Below are positions 52,620 to 60,693 of a stretch of 64,000 bases of DNA, one piece after another. Source of the stretch: Shimia sp022448905. Its GTDB lineage: Bacteria; Pseudomonadota; Alphaproteobacteria; Rhodobacterales; Rhodobacteraceae. The position numbers were made by a program, and so were the translations under genes. Positions within the stretch are counted from its first letter, which is position 1. Each line of letters opens with the position of its first letter. The stretch covers positions 4,340,001 to 4,404,000 of the forward strand of contig NZ_CP138953.1 in NCBI RefSeq assembly GCF_047126315.1, given 5' to 3'. The notes beneath the pieces are model-generated. The model was not told the DNA's origin. It searched no databases and saw only the letters and a program-made list of their open reading frames with translations.

Positions 52620-52964
52620 ATGCTCAAAGGACTCGGCAATCTCGGCGACATGGCCGGCATGATGAAAAAAGCCCAGGAAATGCAGACCCGCATGACCGAC
52701 ATGCAGGACGAGCTGCACAACATCATGGTGGTTGGCGAAAGCGGCGCCGGTCTGGTGAAAGCCACCGCCTCTGCCAAAGGCGAGCTGAAAGCACTGGACA
52801 TCGATCCGTCGATCTTCAACGGCGACGACAAGGAAGTGGTCGAAGACCTGATCCTCGCGGCCATCAAAGACGCGCAAACCAAGGCCAGCGACCGCGCGCA
52901 AGAAGAGCTTGGCAAAATTACCTCCGAGCTGGGTCTGCCAGCGGACATGAAACTGCCGTTCTAA
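52620..52964 (+). CDS. YbaB/EbfC family nucleoid-associated protein
   Basis: A 114-residue DNA-binding protein of the YbaB family: MAGMMKKAQEMQTRM helix, then VVGESGAGLVKATASAKGEL strands and the LILAAIKDAQTKASDRAQEE helix. It coats DNA and is usually encoded between dnaX and recR, as here. AGGAGAG precedes the ATG. Confidence 0.95.
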   Translation: MLKGLGNLGDMAGMMKKAQEMQTRMTDMQDELHNIMVVGESGAGLVKATASAKGELKALDIDPSIFNGDDKEVVEDLILAAIKDAQTKASDRAQEELGKITSELGLPADMKLPF

Positions 52965-53030
52965 GAGACGTGTGTTCCGGGTTGGTTCTTGCTATAGTCC
53001 AGCAAAAGCCATGCCAGAAAAGGCCCGGAC

Positions 53031-53621
53031 ATGAGCAGTTCCGAAATTGATACATTGATAGAGATGATGGCCAAGCTGCCCGGGCTTGGCCCCCGCTCTG
53101 CCCGGCGCGCGGTGTTGCATTTGATCCGCAAACGCGCGTTGTTGCTCACCCCGCTATCTGACGCCATGTTGCAGGTCGCCGCCACCGCGCGCGAATGCCT
53201 GAACTGCGGCAACGTGGGCACCTCTGACATCTGCGATATCTGCGCTTCTGAGAAACGCGCCACCGGCGTACTCTGCGTGGTCGAAGACGTTGCCGACCTC
53301 TGGGCCATGGAACGTGCCCAAGTGTTTGACGGCCGCTACCACGTGCTGGGCGGCACACTCTCCGCTCTGGAAGGCGTTGGCCCCGAGGAGCTCTCCATCC
53401 CGCGTCTGATGGACCGTGTGGTGAGTGAGAACATCACCGAGGTCATCCTCGCCCTCAATGCCACCGTAGATGGCCAAACCACGGCGCACTACATCGCCGA
53501 CCAATTGGAAGACCAAGTACGCCTGACGTCCCTGGCCCAGGGCGTGCCGGTTGGCGGCGAGTTGGACTACCTGGACGAAGGCACCATCAGCGCCGCCCTG
53601 AGCGCTCGTAAAACACTCTGA
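53031..53621 (+). CDS. recR: Recombination mediator RecR
   Basis: A 196-residue RecR that acts with RecF/RecO to load RecA at gaps. Signatures: KLPGLGPRSARRAVLHLI (helix-hairpin-helix), zinc finger CLNCGNVGTSDICDICA, a Toprim domain beginning VLCVVEDVADLWAME and the YHVLGGTLSALEGVGP block. Last gene of the dnaX run. It is followed by a hairpin that terminates the convergent gene. Confidence 0.96.
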   Translation: MSSSEIDTLIEMMAKLPGLGPRSARRAVLHLIRKRALLLTPLSDAMLQVAATARECLNCGNVGTSDICDICASEKRATGVLCVVEDVADLWAMERAQVFDGRYHVLGGTLSALEGVGPEELSIPRLMDRVVSENITEVILALNATVDGQTTAHYIADQLEDQVRLTSLAQGVPVGGELDYLDEGTISAALSARKTL

Positions 53622-53631
53622 CACACCGCCA

Positions 53632-53666
53632 AAAGAAAAGGCCGCGCTGACACAGCAGCACGGCCT
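53632..53666 (-). terminator. Terminator of trcR
   Basis: Stem AGGCCG-C-GCTG / CAGC-A-CGGCCT followed on the minus strand by TTTTCTTTT. It lies 22 bp downstream of the trcR stop codon; recR has no strong T-tract of its own here. Confidence 0.8.
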
Positions 53667-53688
53667 CAATTCTTGGTTTTCGCAGCGC

Positions 53689-54444
53689 TTAGCGCGGCTG
53701 CTCTTCTTCGTCGCCACCTGGCAGGTTGAAGAAGCTGTCCGCATCCGCGAACTCGTCATCAGACCGGGTATCGCTTTCGTCTTCGTCGTCATCCGCCAGC
53801 GAGAAGGCTTCCAGTCCTTCAATTGCAGAAGGCATCTTCGGCTCGGCTTCCATCTCCAGCGACTGCTCAGTGGACACCAGTTTACGGCGCTCATCGTCGG
53901 TCATCACAACGCCTTCAGCAGCGCGCTTCGCAGCGGCCTTCTGAACGGCTGTATCGAGCTCGGACTGCTTACACAGACCCAGAGCCACCGGATCAATTGG
54001 CTGAATGTTGGCGATGTTCCAGTGCGTGCGCTCACGGATCGCCTGAATGGTTGGCTTGGTGGTGCCGACCAGCTTGCTGATCTGACCGTCAGACAGCTCC
54101 GGGTGGAACTTCACCAGCCACAGGATCGACGCCGGGCGGTCCTGACGCTTGGACAGCGGCGTGTAACGCGGACCACGGCGCTTTTCTTCGCCGGACGCCG
54201 CTGCGTTGAACTTCAGCTTCATCTTGTGCAGCGGGTTGTTTTCCGCCGTGTCAATTTCGGACTGAACCAGCTGGTTGTTGGCCACCGGGTCAAAGCCCTT
54301 CACGCCCGCAGCCACATCACCATCTGCGATGCCCTGAATTTCCAGCTCGTGCATGCCAACAAAATCCGCGATCTGTTTGAAGCTGATCGTGGTGTTGTCC
54401 ACCAGCCAGACGGCGGTGGCTTTCGGGTGCAGCAGCTTGGCCAT
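53689..54444 (-). CDS. trcR: Cell-cycle transcriptional regulator TrcR (DUF1013)
   Basis: A 251-residue protein of the alphaproteobacterial DUF1013 family, reported as TrcR, a GcrA-like cell-cycle regulator. Features: MAKLLHPKATAVWLVDNTTI at the start, two helix-turn-helix-like segments (ISFKQIADFVGMHELEIQGI and DGQISKLVGTTKPTIQAIRE) and an acidic C-terminal tail from about 220. Start at 54444 with AAGGAG 8 nt upstream. Very widespread in the class, so a core role is expected. Confidence 0.9.
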   Translation of the reverse strand: MAKLLHPKATAVWLVDNTTISFKQIADFVGMHELEIQGIADGDVAAGVKGFDPVANNQLVQSEIDTAENNPLHKMKLKFNAAASGEEKRRGPRYTPLSKRQDRPASILWLVKFHPELSDGQISKLVGTTKPTIQAIRERTHWNIANIQPIDPVALGLCKQSELDTAVQKAAAKRAAEGVVMTDDERRKLVSTEQSLEMEAEPKMPSAIEGLEAFSLADDDEDESDTRSDDEFADADSFFNLPGGDEEEQPR

Positions 54445-54597
54445 ATCTCTACTCCTTACGACGTTTTTCCCCGGTAAAAGATACAGATTTCCCGTCGTCT
54501 GACTTTTGTCAGACGGCACCGATGGTCTGGTGCGGGTTTCCGTTGTAGGGGAACTTGAGCCCGATATAGTGCGGCTGAACAAAAAAGGAAAGAGTGA

Positions 54598-55236
54598 ATG
54601 CGTTCATTGCTGGGTATGGCCCTTGCCCTGTTGGTTTCTGGGCAGGCAATTGCCGACGGCGATAAAGCCGGTGAGTTTGACTATTACGTGCTCGCGCTGA
54701 GCTGGTCGCCAAACTGGTGCGCCATCGAAGGTGACGCCAAAGGCAGCCCGCAATGTGACGACAGCGAAGACTTCGGCTGGATCATGCACGGCCTCTGGCC
54801 ACAGTACCACCGCGGCTGGCCGGATCACTGCACCACAGCAGAGCGCAACCCACCCCGCCATGTCACCAATTCCATGGCGGACATCATGGGCACGTCCGGA
54901 TTGGCCTGGTACCAGTGGAAGAAGCACGGCACCTGTTCCGGCCTGTCCGGCGAAGATTACTTCACCACCGCGCGCAAAGCTTATGAGAGCATCACGCGTC
55001 CGGCCGTATTCCGCAAACTGGACAAAACCGTGAAACTGCCTGCCTCGGTGGTGGAGGACGCCTTCCTAAAGGCCAACCCACAGCTTGAACCCGACATGCT
55101 GACCATCACCTGTCGCGACAGCTTCATTCAAGAAGCCCGCGTGTGCCTCTCCAAAGACCTGGAACCCGTGCCTTGCGGTCGCGACGTGATCAAAGACTGC
55201 ACGCTGCCCAACGCGCGCTTTGACCCCGTCCGTTAA
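54598..55236 (+). CDS. RNase T2 family endoribonuclease
   Basis: A 212-residue secreted ribonuclease with a signal peptide (about 1-19, cleavage after AIA). The two active-site segments are present: CAS I IMHGLWPQ with His64, and CAS II QWKKHGTC with His110. The Glu usually found in HEWxKHG is Gln here; I cannot tell how common that is. Several cysteines suggest periplasmic disulphides. RNase T2 enzymes cut RNA through 2',3'-cyclic phosphates, for nutrition or stress. AAAGGAAAGAG precedes the ATG. Confidence 0.9.
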   Translation: MRSLLGMALALLVSGQAIADGDKAGEFDYYVLALSWSPNWCAIEGDAKGSPQCDDSEDFGWIMHGLWPQYHRGWPDHCTTAERNPPRHVTNSMADIMGTSGLAWYQWKKHGTCSGLSGEDYFTTARKAYESITRPAVFRKLDKTVKLPASVVEDAFLKANPQLEPDMLTITCRDSFIQEARVCLSKDLEPVPCGRDVIKDCTLPNARFDPVR

Positions 55237-55239
55237 GCC

Positions 55240-55623
55240 TTAGACCTTATTGATGCGCAGAGCGCCATTGCGGGCCTCTGCGCATTTTTGTGCGGAAAAC
55301 GCGGCGCTGGCTGCACTGGTGTTCACAGCTTTCACCGTGCCCGCGCTCCGGCGCATGTAAAACGGCACGAAGCCTTCTGCGATGCCAGACCGCGCCATGG
55401 CATTCATCTCGCCACAATAGACCCGATCGCCATTGCTCAGCGCCATAATTTCGAAGTTCTGGAACCGCGCCTTCCCCGGCAATTCGGTCTGAACCGCAAG
55501 TTGGTTTTTGGCCCAAAACACCTCTCCCGGCTCCAACGGCGCGGATTTGGTTGACACTTTGGTGGTGCCGCCGGAACAGCCGGTCGCGGCTGCGATCACC
55601 AGAAAAATTGCCACTTTATGCAT
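55240..55623 (-). CDS. Putative lipoprotein of unknown function
   Basis: About 127 residues. The N-terminus MHKVAIFLVIAAATGCSGG is a lipoprotein signal with a lipobox-like ATGC, so the mature protein would be lipid-anchored. The rest contains two cysteines (VYCGEM, AQKCAEA) and no recognised domain. Start at 55623 avoids the longer reading frame upstream. The gene converges with the RNase T2 gene with a 3-bp gap. Confidence 0.7.
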   Translation of the reverse strand: MHKVAIFLVIAAATGCSGGTTKVSTKSAPLEPGEVFWAKNQLAVQTELPGKARFQNFEIMALSNGDRVYCGEMNAMARSGIAEGFVPFYMRRSAGTVKAVNTSAASAAFSAQKCAEARNGALRINKV

Positions 55624-55699
55624 ACCTAAACTCCCAGGACGTGCCTCTGTTGGCCAAAGAAACACCACGAGAATGCGGCTGAAAGGCGGCAGAAATGCA

Positions 55700-55730
55700 G
55701 AAAACCCGGCCCATTCAGGACCGGGTTTTC
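55700..55730 (-). terminator. Terminator of the F0 ATP synthase operon
   Basis: Stem GAAAACCCGG / CCGGGTTTTC, 10 bp with an 11-nt loop, immediately downstream of the b subunit gene. The T-tract on the minus strand is short. Confidence 0.7.
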
Positions 55731-55757
55731 TTAAACTTGTTCAGACAGTCAGCAGGC

Positions 55758-56321
55758 TTAGTGCAGCTTGGCGTCTACTTCAGAGATACCAGCATCGATC
55801 AGCTTGTTGGCTTGCGCCGCTGTCATTTTCTGGGAAATCACGTCACGAGCTGCACCGATGGCGACAACAACCGCCTGATCGCGTACTTCCTTGACGGCCG
55901 CGGCTTCTGCCGAGGCAATCTGATCTTCCGCTGCGGCCAGACGGCGCGCGATGCAAGCTTCCAGATCGACTTTCGCCTGATCAGCCGCCGCCTGAGCTTC
56001 GCTTTTCGCTTGCTCTACGATGCGGGCAGCTTGCTCCTGCACTTCTTTCTGTTTGCGCTCATAAGACGCCAGAACCGTCTGGGCTTCCTCACGCAGGGCG
56101 CGGGCTTCGTCCAGTTCGGATTTGATGTCGTCTGCACGCTTGTCCAGCAGGCCAGCCAGAATGGATGGCACTTTGAAGTACAGCAGGATCGCAACAAACA
56201 GGATGAAACCCAATGTCACGATGAAGTCGGTGTTGCGCAGCGAGAAGAACGGGCCGCTTGCGGCCAGCGCCGGGGTGGCGCTCAGCGCCATGACAGCTGC
56301 AACTGTGGTCAGTTTACGCAT
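55758..56321 (-). CDS. atpF: F0F1 ATP synthase subunit b
   Basis: A 187-residue b subunit: a short N-terminal signal-like stretch, one membrane helix (TDFIVTLGFILFVAILLYF) and a long charged helical stalk (about 60-160). It is the peripheral stalk that holds the F1 stator. The order b', b after subunit c is standard in Rhodobacteraceae. Starts 6 nt after the b' stop. Confidence 0.92.
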   Translation of the reverse strand: MRKLTTVAAVMALSATPALAASGPFFSLRNTDFIVTLGFILFVAILLYFKVPSILAGLLDKRADDIKSELDEARALREEAQTVLASYERKQKEVQEQAARIVEQAKSEAQAAADQAKVDLEACIARRLAAAEDQIASAEAAAVKEVRDQAVVVAIGAARDVISQKMTAAQANKLIDAGISEVDAKLH

Positions 56322-56326
56322 ATGTC

Positions 56327-56869
56327 TTAGCCCTTCATCTGCGCATCAACGGCTTTCGCCACATCTGCGTCTTCGGCTTTGCCACCCAGGGTGGACACCA
56401 GTTCAGCAGTGGTCGCGTTGGCCACGTCTTTGATGCTTTCCAGCGCACCGGCACGGATCTCGGCAATCGCCTTCTCCGACTCGGCAGCCTTCGCTGCAAT
56501 TTCTGCGTCCGCCTTTTCGGTGGCCGCGTTCAGATCAGCCTGGATTTCCGCTTTGGCTGCGGCAACAATGTTTGCTGCTTCAGCTTTGGCGTCGGCGAGG
56601 GCTTTGTTGTAAGCCTCTTCCGCTTCCACGGCCTTCGCCTTCAGCTCTTCAGCTGCGGCGATGTCATTTGTAATGGTCCCCTGACGCTCCGCCAGAACCG
56701 CGGCAATGCGCGGCAGCGCGATGCGCGACAGGACGAAGTAGATCACAACAAGTGTGACCAGAAGCCAGAAAATCTGGTTACCCCAGCTTGAGAAATCAAG
56801 CTGTGGCATGCCCGATGCAGAGGCGGCCTCTGCTGCGTGGCCTGCGGCGTCAGTCGTTTTGGTCGCCAT
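56327..56869 (-). CDS. F0F1 ATP synthase subunit b'
   Basis: A 180-residue second b-type subunit with one membrane helix (GNQIFWLLVTLVVIYFVLSR, about 28-47) and a long Ala/Glu-rich coiled stalk. It forms a b-b' heterodimer with the next gene product. The GAGGAC-type ribosome binding site sits upstream of the ATG. Confidence 0.92.
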   Translation of the reverse strand: MATKTTDAAGHAAEAASASGMPQLDFSSWGNQIFWLLVTLVVIYFVLSRIALPRIAAVLAERQGTITNDIAAAEELKAKAVEAEEAYNKALADAKAEAANIVAAAKAEIQADLNAATEKADAEIAAKAAESEKAIAEIRAGALESIKDVANATTAELVSTLGGKAEDADVAKAVDAQMKG

Positions 56870-56955
56870 GTCGTCCTCCTGGGAACTTCCGTTGGGTTAC
56901 GGGCGGGGCGCAAGCAAGTGCGCCCGCACCCGCACGTAAGGATGGTTCCGTAGGC

Positions 56956-57180
56956 TTAGACGGCGAACATCAGCAGCAGAGCAACCAGGAACGAGAAGAT
57001 GCCCAGTGCTTCCGCAAACGCGATGCCGATGAAGAGAGTTGCAGTCTGGGAAGCAGCTGCGGATGGGTTGCGCAGTGCGCCTGCCAGGAAGTTGGCTGCA
57101 ACGTTACCAACACCCAGTGCTGCGATGCCAGTACCCAAGCCTGCGATGCCTGCGCCGATGTGTGCGAGTTGACCTTCCAT
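56956..57180 (-). CDS. atpE: F0F1 ATP synthase subunit c
   Basis: A 74-residue hairpin of two membrane helices. The proton-binding carboxylate is Glu57 (IAFAEALGIFSF), and the polar loop RNPSAAA lies between the helices. The rotor ring protein. Its AGGAGATAT ribosome binding site is strong, in line with the high copy number needed. Confidence 0.96.
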   Translation of the reverse strand: MEGQLAHIGAGIAGLGTGIAALGVGNVAANFLAGALRNPSAAASQTATLFIGIAFAEALGIFSFLVALLLMFAV

Positions 57181-57233
57181 TGGTATATCTCCTTACGATT
57201 GGAAGTTAATAGGTATGTGTGAGAGTTCGGACC

Positions 57234-57992
57234 TTAGTGGGAAGGATGCAGCGCATCTTTCAGATACACACAGGTCAGAATGGTAAAGACGTAGGCCTGG
57301 ATGAAGGCCACCAGGACCTCAAGGCCGTACATTGCGGTGATCGCGACGATGGACACCGGGCTGACCACAGCAATCGCGGCGAAGCCTGCGAAAACCTTGA
57401 TCACGGCGTGGCCCGCCATAACGTTACCTGCAAGACGAATGCTATGGCTTACTGGACGTACGAAGTAGGAAATCACTTCGATGATCGCCAGCACAGGACG
57501 CAGTGCCAGAGGCGCGCTGGACACCCAGAACAGGCCCAGGAAGGCCGCGCCGTTTTTCACGAAGCCGACAACAGTCACGGTCACGAACACCAGCAGAGCC
57601 AGACCGATGGTCACAGCGAAGTGCGAGGTGGTGGTGAAGGACATTGGCAGCAGGCCAAGGAAGTTCGCCATCACGATGAACATGAACAGGGTCATGATAT
57701 AGGGGAAGAACTTCACAGCGTCTTTGCCGGCCACGTCTTCCACCATCTTGTAGATGAAGCCATAGGCCAACTCGCCGATGGACTGACCACGGCTTGGGAT
57801 GATCGCGCGACGGCGGGTGCCGACAACCATCATCGCCACAACGGCGATCACGGCCAGCGCCATCCACAGGGTCACGTTGGTGATGGTGAACAGGCCAATG
57901 TGGTCACCGCCAAACAGCGGTTTCACCAGAAACTGGTCCATTGGGTGGAATTCCAGACCGCCTTGTTCCGCGCCGTGTGCTTCGCTTGCCAC
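57234..57992 (-). CDS. atpB: F0F1 ATP synthase subunit a
   Basis: A 252-residue channel subunit with five or six membrane helices. The essential Arg is in SIRLAGNVMAGH. The start is best at the GTG at 57992 because GAGAGGG is 7 nt upstream, and the TTG at 57998 lies too close to that site. It follows the atpI stop by 2 nt. Confidence 0.95.
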   Translation of the reverse strand: MASEAHGAEQGGLEFHPMDQFLVKPLFGGDHIGLFTITNVTLWMALAVIAVVAMMVVGTRRRAIIPSRGQSIGELAYGFIYKMVEDVAGKDAVKFFPYIMTLFMFIVMANFLGLLPMSFTTTSHFAVTIGLALLVFVTVTVVGFVKNGAAFLGLFWVSSAPLALRPVLAIIEVISYFVRPVSHSIRLAGNVMAGHAVIKVFAGFAAIAVVSPVSIVAITAMYGLEVLVAFIQAYVFTILTCVYLKDALHPSH

Positions 57993-57994
57993 GT

Positions 57995-58324
57995 TCAATC
58001 CCTCTCGTCTCTCTCAGCGGCATCCGCCGCTTGTTTCTCTTCGATCTCTTTGGCGCTGTGCAGCATCGTTTTGATGCCTGCCGCCAGACCGAGCATTGTA
58101 AACAGCACCAGAAAGATCGGGATCGTCCCGAACAGGCTGTCCAGCCCGTATCCGATGCCAAATCCGATCCCAAGACCGGAAACCATTTCGATCACCATGC
58201 GCCAGGCCAGATTGGCTGCCGAATAGTGTTCATCAGCGCGGGGCTTTGGGTCCTGGGCCTTCTTGGCCGCTGCGATCCGGTCCTCCAGACGTTTCATCTG
58301 GTCTTTGTGGTCGGTCTCGCTCAC
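57995..58324 (-). CDS. atpI: ATP synthase assembly protein AtpI
   Basis: About 109 residues with a charged N-terminus (KRLEDRIAAAKKAQ) and two membrane helices (VSGLGIGFGIGYGLDSLFG and IPIFLVLFTMLGLAAGIKTM). AtpI aids c-ring assembly and heads the operon. A GTG at 58324 with an upstream GGGG is the likely start; the in-frame ATG at 58384 is less likely. Confidence 0.85.
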   Translation of the reverse strand: MSETDHKDQMKRLEDRIAAAKKAQDPKPRADEHYSAANLAWRMVIEMVSGLGIGFGIGYGLDSLFGTIPIFLVLFTMLGLAAGIKTMLHSAKEIEEKQAADAAERDERD

Positions 58325-58711
58325 GCGCAATTTACCCCTTGCTAACGTTGGCGCATTGCTACGGTGCAGCACGGCCTGAGTCAATCCGTGAATCGGTGCC
58401 GCGACAATTCACGTAAGGCATTGAAAATAAATACTAGTGACGCCATACTCACTAAAACAACGCAGACCAATTGTAGGCCATCGCCCCGCATCGCGACCGT
58501 TTGGCGATATTCAACGAATTGGTTGATCTTTGCTGCCTTGCTTCTCTGGCACACCTTTCACAAGCACCACTCGAGCACGACTTGCAAAAGCTCCACGCAC
58601 TGTGAAAGGTTCGCGACAAAGGGTAGAGCTATCACTCTGCAACAAGCCAAACACTCCAAGACAGGGAACTTTAAGTTGGCGCATGAAAAAGTCTGGGATT
58701 CGTGTTTTCTT
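58325..58711. other. AT-rich gap upstream of the Imm11-like gene
   Basis: About 390 bp with no convincing gene. It contains the atpI promoter region on the minus strand and one copy of a 24-bp direct repeat (58511-58534). The plus-strand reading frame runs through it but without a recognisable protein, so the true start of the downstream gene is placed later. Confidence 0.5.
58511..58534. repeat. 24-bp direct repeat, copy 1
   Basis: 22 of 24 bases match copy 2 (59415-59438), 904 bp away. Its core is a perfect dyad TCAAC-N6-GTTGA, followed by TCTT(T/C)GCT. The two copies bracket the AT-rich segment with the Imm11-like gene. Confidence 0.75.
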
Positions 58712-59365
58712 ATGGACGCATCAATCGTCGCACATGTGACTTTGCATCTTCCCGGATCTGACGAGCATCCAGATCCTCTGGCGCACTCGGTCGATTTCGC
58801 AAAACGCTACAGCTATGTTTTGCCCGCTAACTTACTCGAATCTCGACCAGACATTACCACCGAAGAATATCCAGACTACATGTACTACACCTATCAAGAC
58901 GCGCAGCAGCAGCTGTCTAATTCGAAAGACGTCTTCGAGGCAAAAGACGGGCTGCTTGTCGTGAGTGGTGCCATGCATGACCTTCTTCAGAAATGCAATC
59001 TTGGTGTTACTCGGTTACACGAGGTACCTTTGAGGCAACATGACCAAAGGACCCCAGTCGAGGGACGTTGGTACTTCCTGCACATCCGCGAAAATCGAAA
59101 CTGCCTGATCCCCGAAAAATCAACCGGGGTTGAGCCTTCAATGATTGCAAACCAATGGTATGTAAAACCAGACATCTGGAGCGACGATCCAAATGAGGCG
59201 TTTCAGCTCTGTATCGATCCAACAGCGGCGGCAGACTTGGATCTATGGCGCGACAACCGGGCGGAACGCGTCGTCTTTTTCTCCGACCGTCTGAAAGAAG
59301 CCATCGAAAGAGCGGGGCTCAGCTTCAAAAGCGGAAATGATTTTCGCGCCTGCAAGGTTGTTTGA
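58712..59365 (+). CDS. Imm11-like (DUF1629) immunity-family protein
   Basis: About 217 residues. Family-like blocks: LLVVSGAMHDLLQKCNL, the Y-F core of GRWYFLHIRENRNCL and the C-terminal VFFSDRLKEAIERAGL ending FRACKVV. These match what I know of DUF1629/Imm11, immunity proteins paired with polymorphic toxins, but no toxin gene is nearby. The ATG at 58712 has only a weak ribosome binding site, so the start is uncertain. The gene is more AT-rich than its surroundings and lies between two direct repeats, so it was probably acquired. Function as an orphan immunity gene is inferred. Confidence 0.55.
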   Translation: MDASIVAHVTLHLPGSDEHPDPLAHSVDFAKRYSYVLPANLLESRPDITTEEYPDYMYYTYQDAQQQLSNSKDVFEAKDGLLVVSGAMHDLLQKCNLGVTRLHEVPLRQHDQRTPVEGRWYFLHIRENRNCLIPEKSTGVEPSMIANQWYVKPDIWSDDPNEAFQLCIDPTAAADLDLWRDNRAERVVFFSDRLKEAIERAGLSFKSGNDFRACKVV

Positions 59366-59414
59366 TCCAACTGGGCATAGAGCCTTCGATGCAAAAATCA
59401 TTGCCGATCACAAC

Positions 59415-59438
59415 TCAACGATTTGGTTGATCTTCGCT
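59415..59438. repeat. 24-bp direct repeat, copy 2
   Basis: Same orientation as copy 1, two mismatches (a transversion in the loop of the TCAAC-N6-GTTGA dyad and a T/C transition in the tail). It abuts the 3' end of the redoxin gene, overlapping its stop codon by one base. Confidence 0.75.
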
Positions 59439-60154
59439 TAACAGCTGTGATCCGGCGCAATCCCAACGTCCTGCCCACGCAGGATCCGCCAGTTGCGTTT
59501 GATCAGGTTTTTCCAGATCAGCGTTGGCAGACCACGGAAGAAATCCGACGTCGCCCCCTTGCCTCCGCGAAACAGCGTCCGCAACGCCACCCAGGGCGGC
59601 ACCGGTTTGAACAGCGCCTTTGCCACTGCTGGCTGCCCGACGCTGATCTGCGCAAGCGCGCGCTCCACCGCCTTGGGATTGTTCCAATCGGTGAACCACA
59701 ACACACAGCCCTTCTGGTTGATGATGAACACGGAGTTCGGGTAGCCGCCAAAGGCCTGATGCGCCGTGCCGTTCTCGTCATCAATCAGGATCAACCGCCC
59801 TTCCGCATCTTCTCGCAACGCGGTCGCGCAGTCTGTCTTGTCCTGCTGGGAAGTATGCGCCGGAATCTTTGCGCCAGGATGCGCTTCCCGCACATAAAGA
59901 ACGCGAAAATCACAGTTGGCATACTGCGCCCGCAACCGCGCCATGCCCTCGCGGCGTCCTTGGAACAATGGACAGGTCAGGCTGCCCATTTCCAGCACAA
60001 GGAAGTCCCCCTCAAAATCCAACAGCCGCTGGTCAATCCAATCCGCCGTTTGCAGCGTGAAGTCCGGTGCCTTATCGCCCGGCATCGGCCCCGCAAAGCG
60101 GTCCAGATCGTACGCTTCGGTTTTGAACTCGGTGTAATTGTAATCAGACATCAT
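59438..60154 (-). CDS. Redoxin-domain protein with deiodinase-like motif
   Basis: A 238-residue thioredoxin-fold protein. The core runs from GDKAPDFTLQTADWIDQRLL to about residue 170. The likely active site GSLTCPLFQGRREGM has a single Cys where iodothyronine deiodinases carry selenocysteine in GSxTUPPF; a conventional peroxiredoxin motif is absent. The C-terminal 60 residues are unusual and basic (TLFRGGKGATSDFFRGLP). It overlaps the MarR gene by 11 bp, so the two form an operon. A role in halogenated or oxidised small molecules is only suggested by the motif. Confidence 0.7.
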   Translation of the reverse strand: MMSDYNYTEFKTEAYDLDRFAGPMPGDKAPDFTLQTADWIDQRLLDFEGDFLVLEMGSLTCPLFQGRREGMARLRAQYANCDFRVLYVREAHPGAKIPAHTSQQDKTDCATALREDAEGRLILIDDENGTAHQAFGGYPNSVFIINQKGCVLWFTDWNNPKAVERALAQISVGQPAVAKALFKPVPPWVALRTLFRGGKGATSDFFRGLPTLIWKNLIKRNWRILRGQDVGIAPDHSC

Positions 60155-60599
60155 CGTTTCCTTTCAATGAGGCATCGCTGAGGTTCTCAAACATCCGTTG
60201 CAACACAGAAGCGGCAACGCGCTGCTCCTCAGCACTGATCCCGACACTGACTTGCGCAATCAACTGATCCGCCAAGGCGCTCATCTGCGACAGAGCCGCG
60301 CGCCCTTCCCCGGTCAGCTCCAAGTTCAACCGCCGCCGGTCCTTTGCATCCGGCGTACGTTGAACCCAGCCCTTGCCCACCAACTTGTCGGCAAGGCGCG
60401 ACACCGTTGTGCGATCCCGCAGCGTCGCCGCACTCAACGCGGTTGTCGGCTGCGGGCCCGCCGCCAAAAACCGCAAAGACGCCCAGTCCTCTGCTGTCGC
60501 CGCGAGGCCGTTGTCTTCAAACCTTGTGGTCAGTTCTTTCCGAGCCGCGAAGCCCAATCGATTGACCCAGTAAAGCGGGAGTGTGTCAGGTGCTTTCAT
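60144..60599 (-). CDS. MarR family transcriptional regulator
   Basis: A 151-residue winged-helix regulator: LSAATLRDRTTVSRLADKLV as recognition region and the wing RTPDAKDRRRLNLELTGEG, with dimerisation helices at both ends. Start at 60599 chosen because a perfect operator dyad lies 9 bp upstream. MarR proteins usually release DNA on binding a small phenolic or oxidant. It heads the two-gene operon with the redoxin gene and is divergent from an ArsR regulator. Confidence 0.9.
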   Translation of the reverse strand: MKAPDTLPLYWVNRLGFAARKELTTRFEDNGLAATAEDWASLRFLAAGPQPTTALSAATLRDRTTVSRLADKLVGKGWVQRTPDAKDRRRLNLELTGEGRAALSQMSALADQLIAQVSVGISAEEQRVAASVLQRMFENLSDASLKGNDDV

Positions 60600-60607
60600 A
60601 TATGTGT

Positions 60608-60628
60608 ATTTAGCACTTATTGCTAAAT
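60608..60628. promoter_or_regulatory. MarR-type operator
   Basis: A perfect inverted repeat ATTTAGCA-CTTAT-TGCTAAAT, 8-bp arms with a 5-bp spacer. It sits 9 bp upstream of the MarR start and 66 bp upstream of the ArsR start, so it can control both transcription units. Confidence 0.75.
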
Positions 60629-60693
60629 GCACGCAATGACGTGATTGTCGCACCTCATTGACCCCACCGGCTCTCACCCGCTAGGCAGGGCGC

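Noticed and set aside
58364..58711. Upstream extension of the Imm11-like gene
   Set aside because: The frame is open but runs into the atpI gene region, its translation shows no family similarity, and copy 1 of the direct repeat lies inside it.
59438..60154. Selenocysteine in the deiodinase-like redoxin
   Set aside because: The active-site position is encoded by a normal Cys codon and there is no in-frame TGA.
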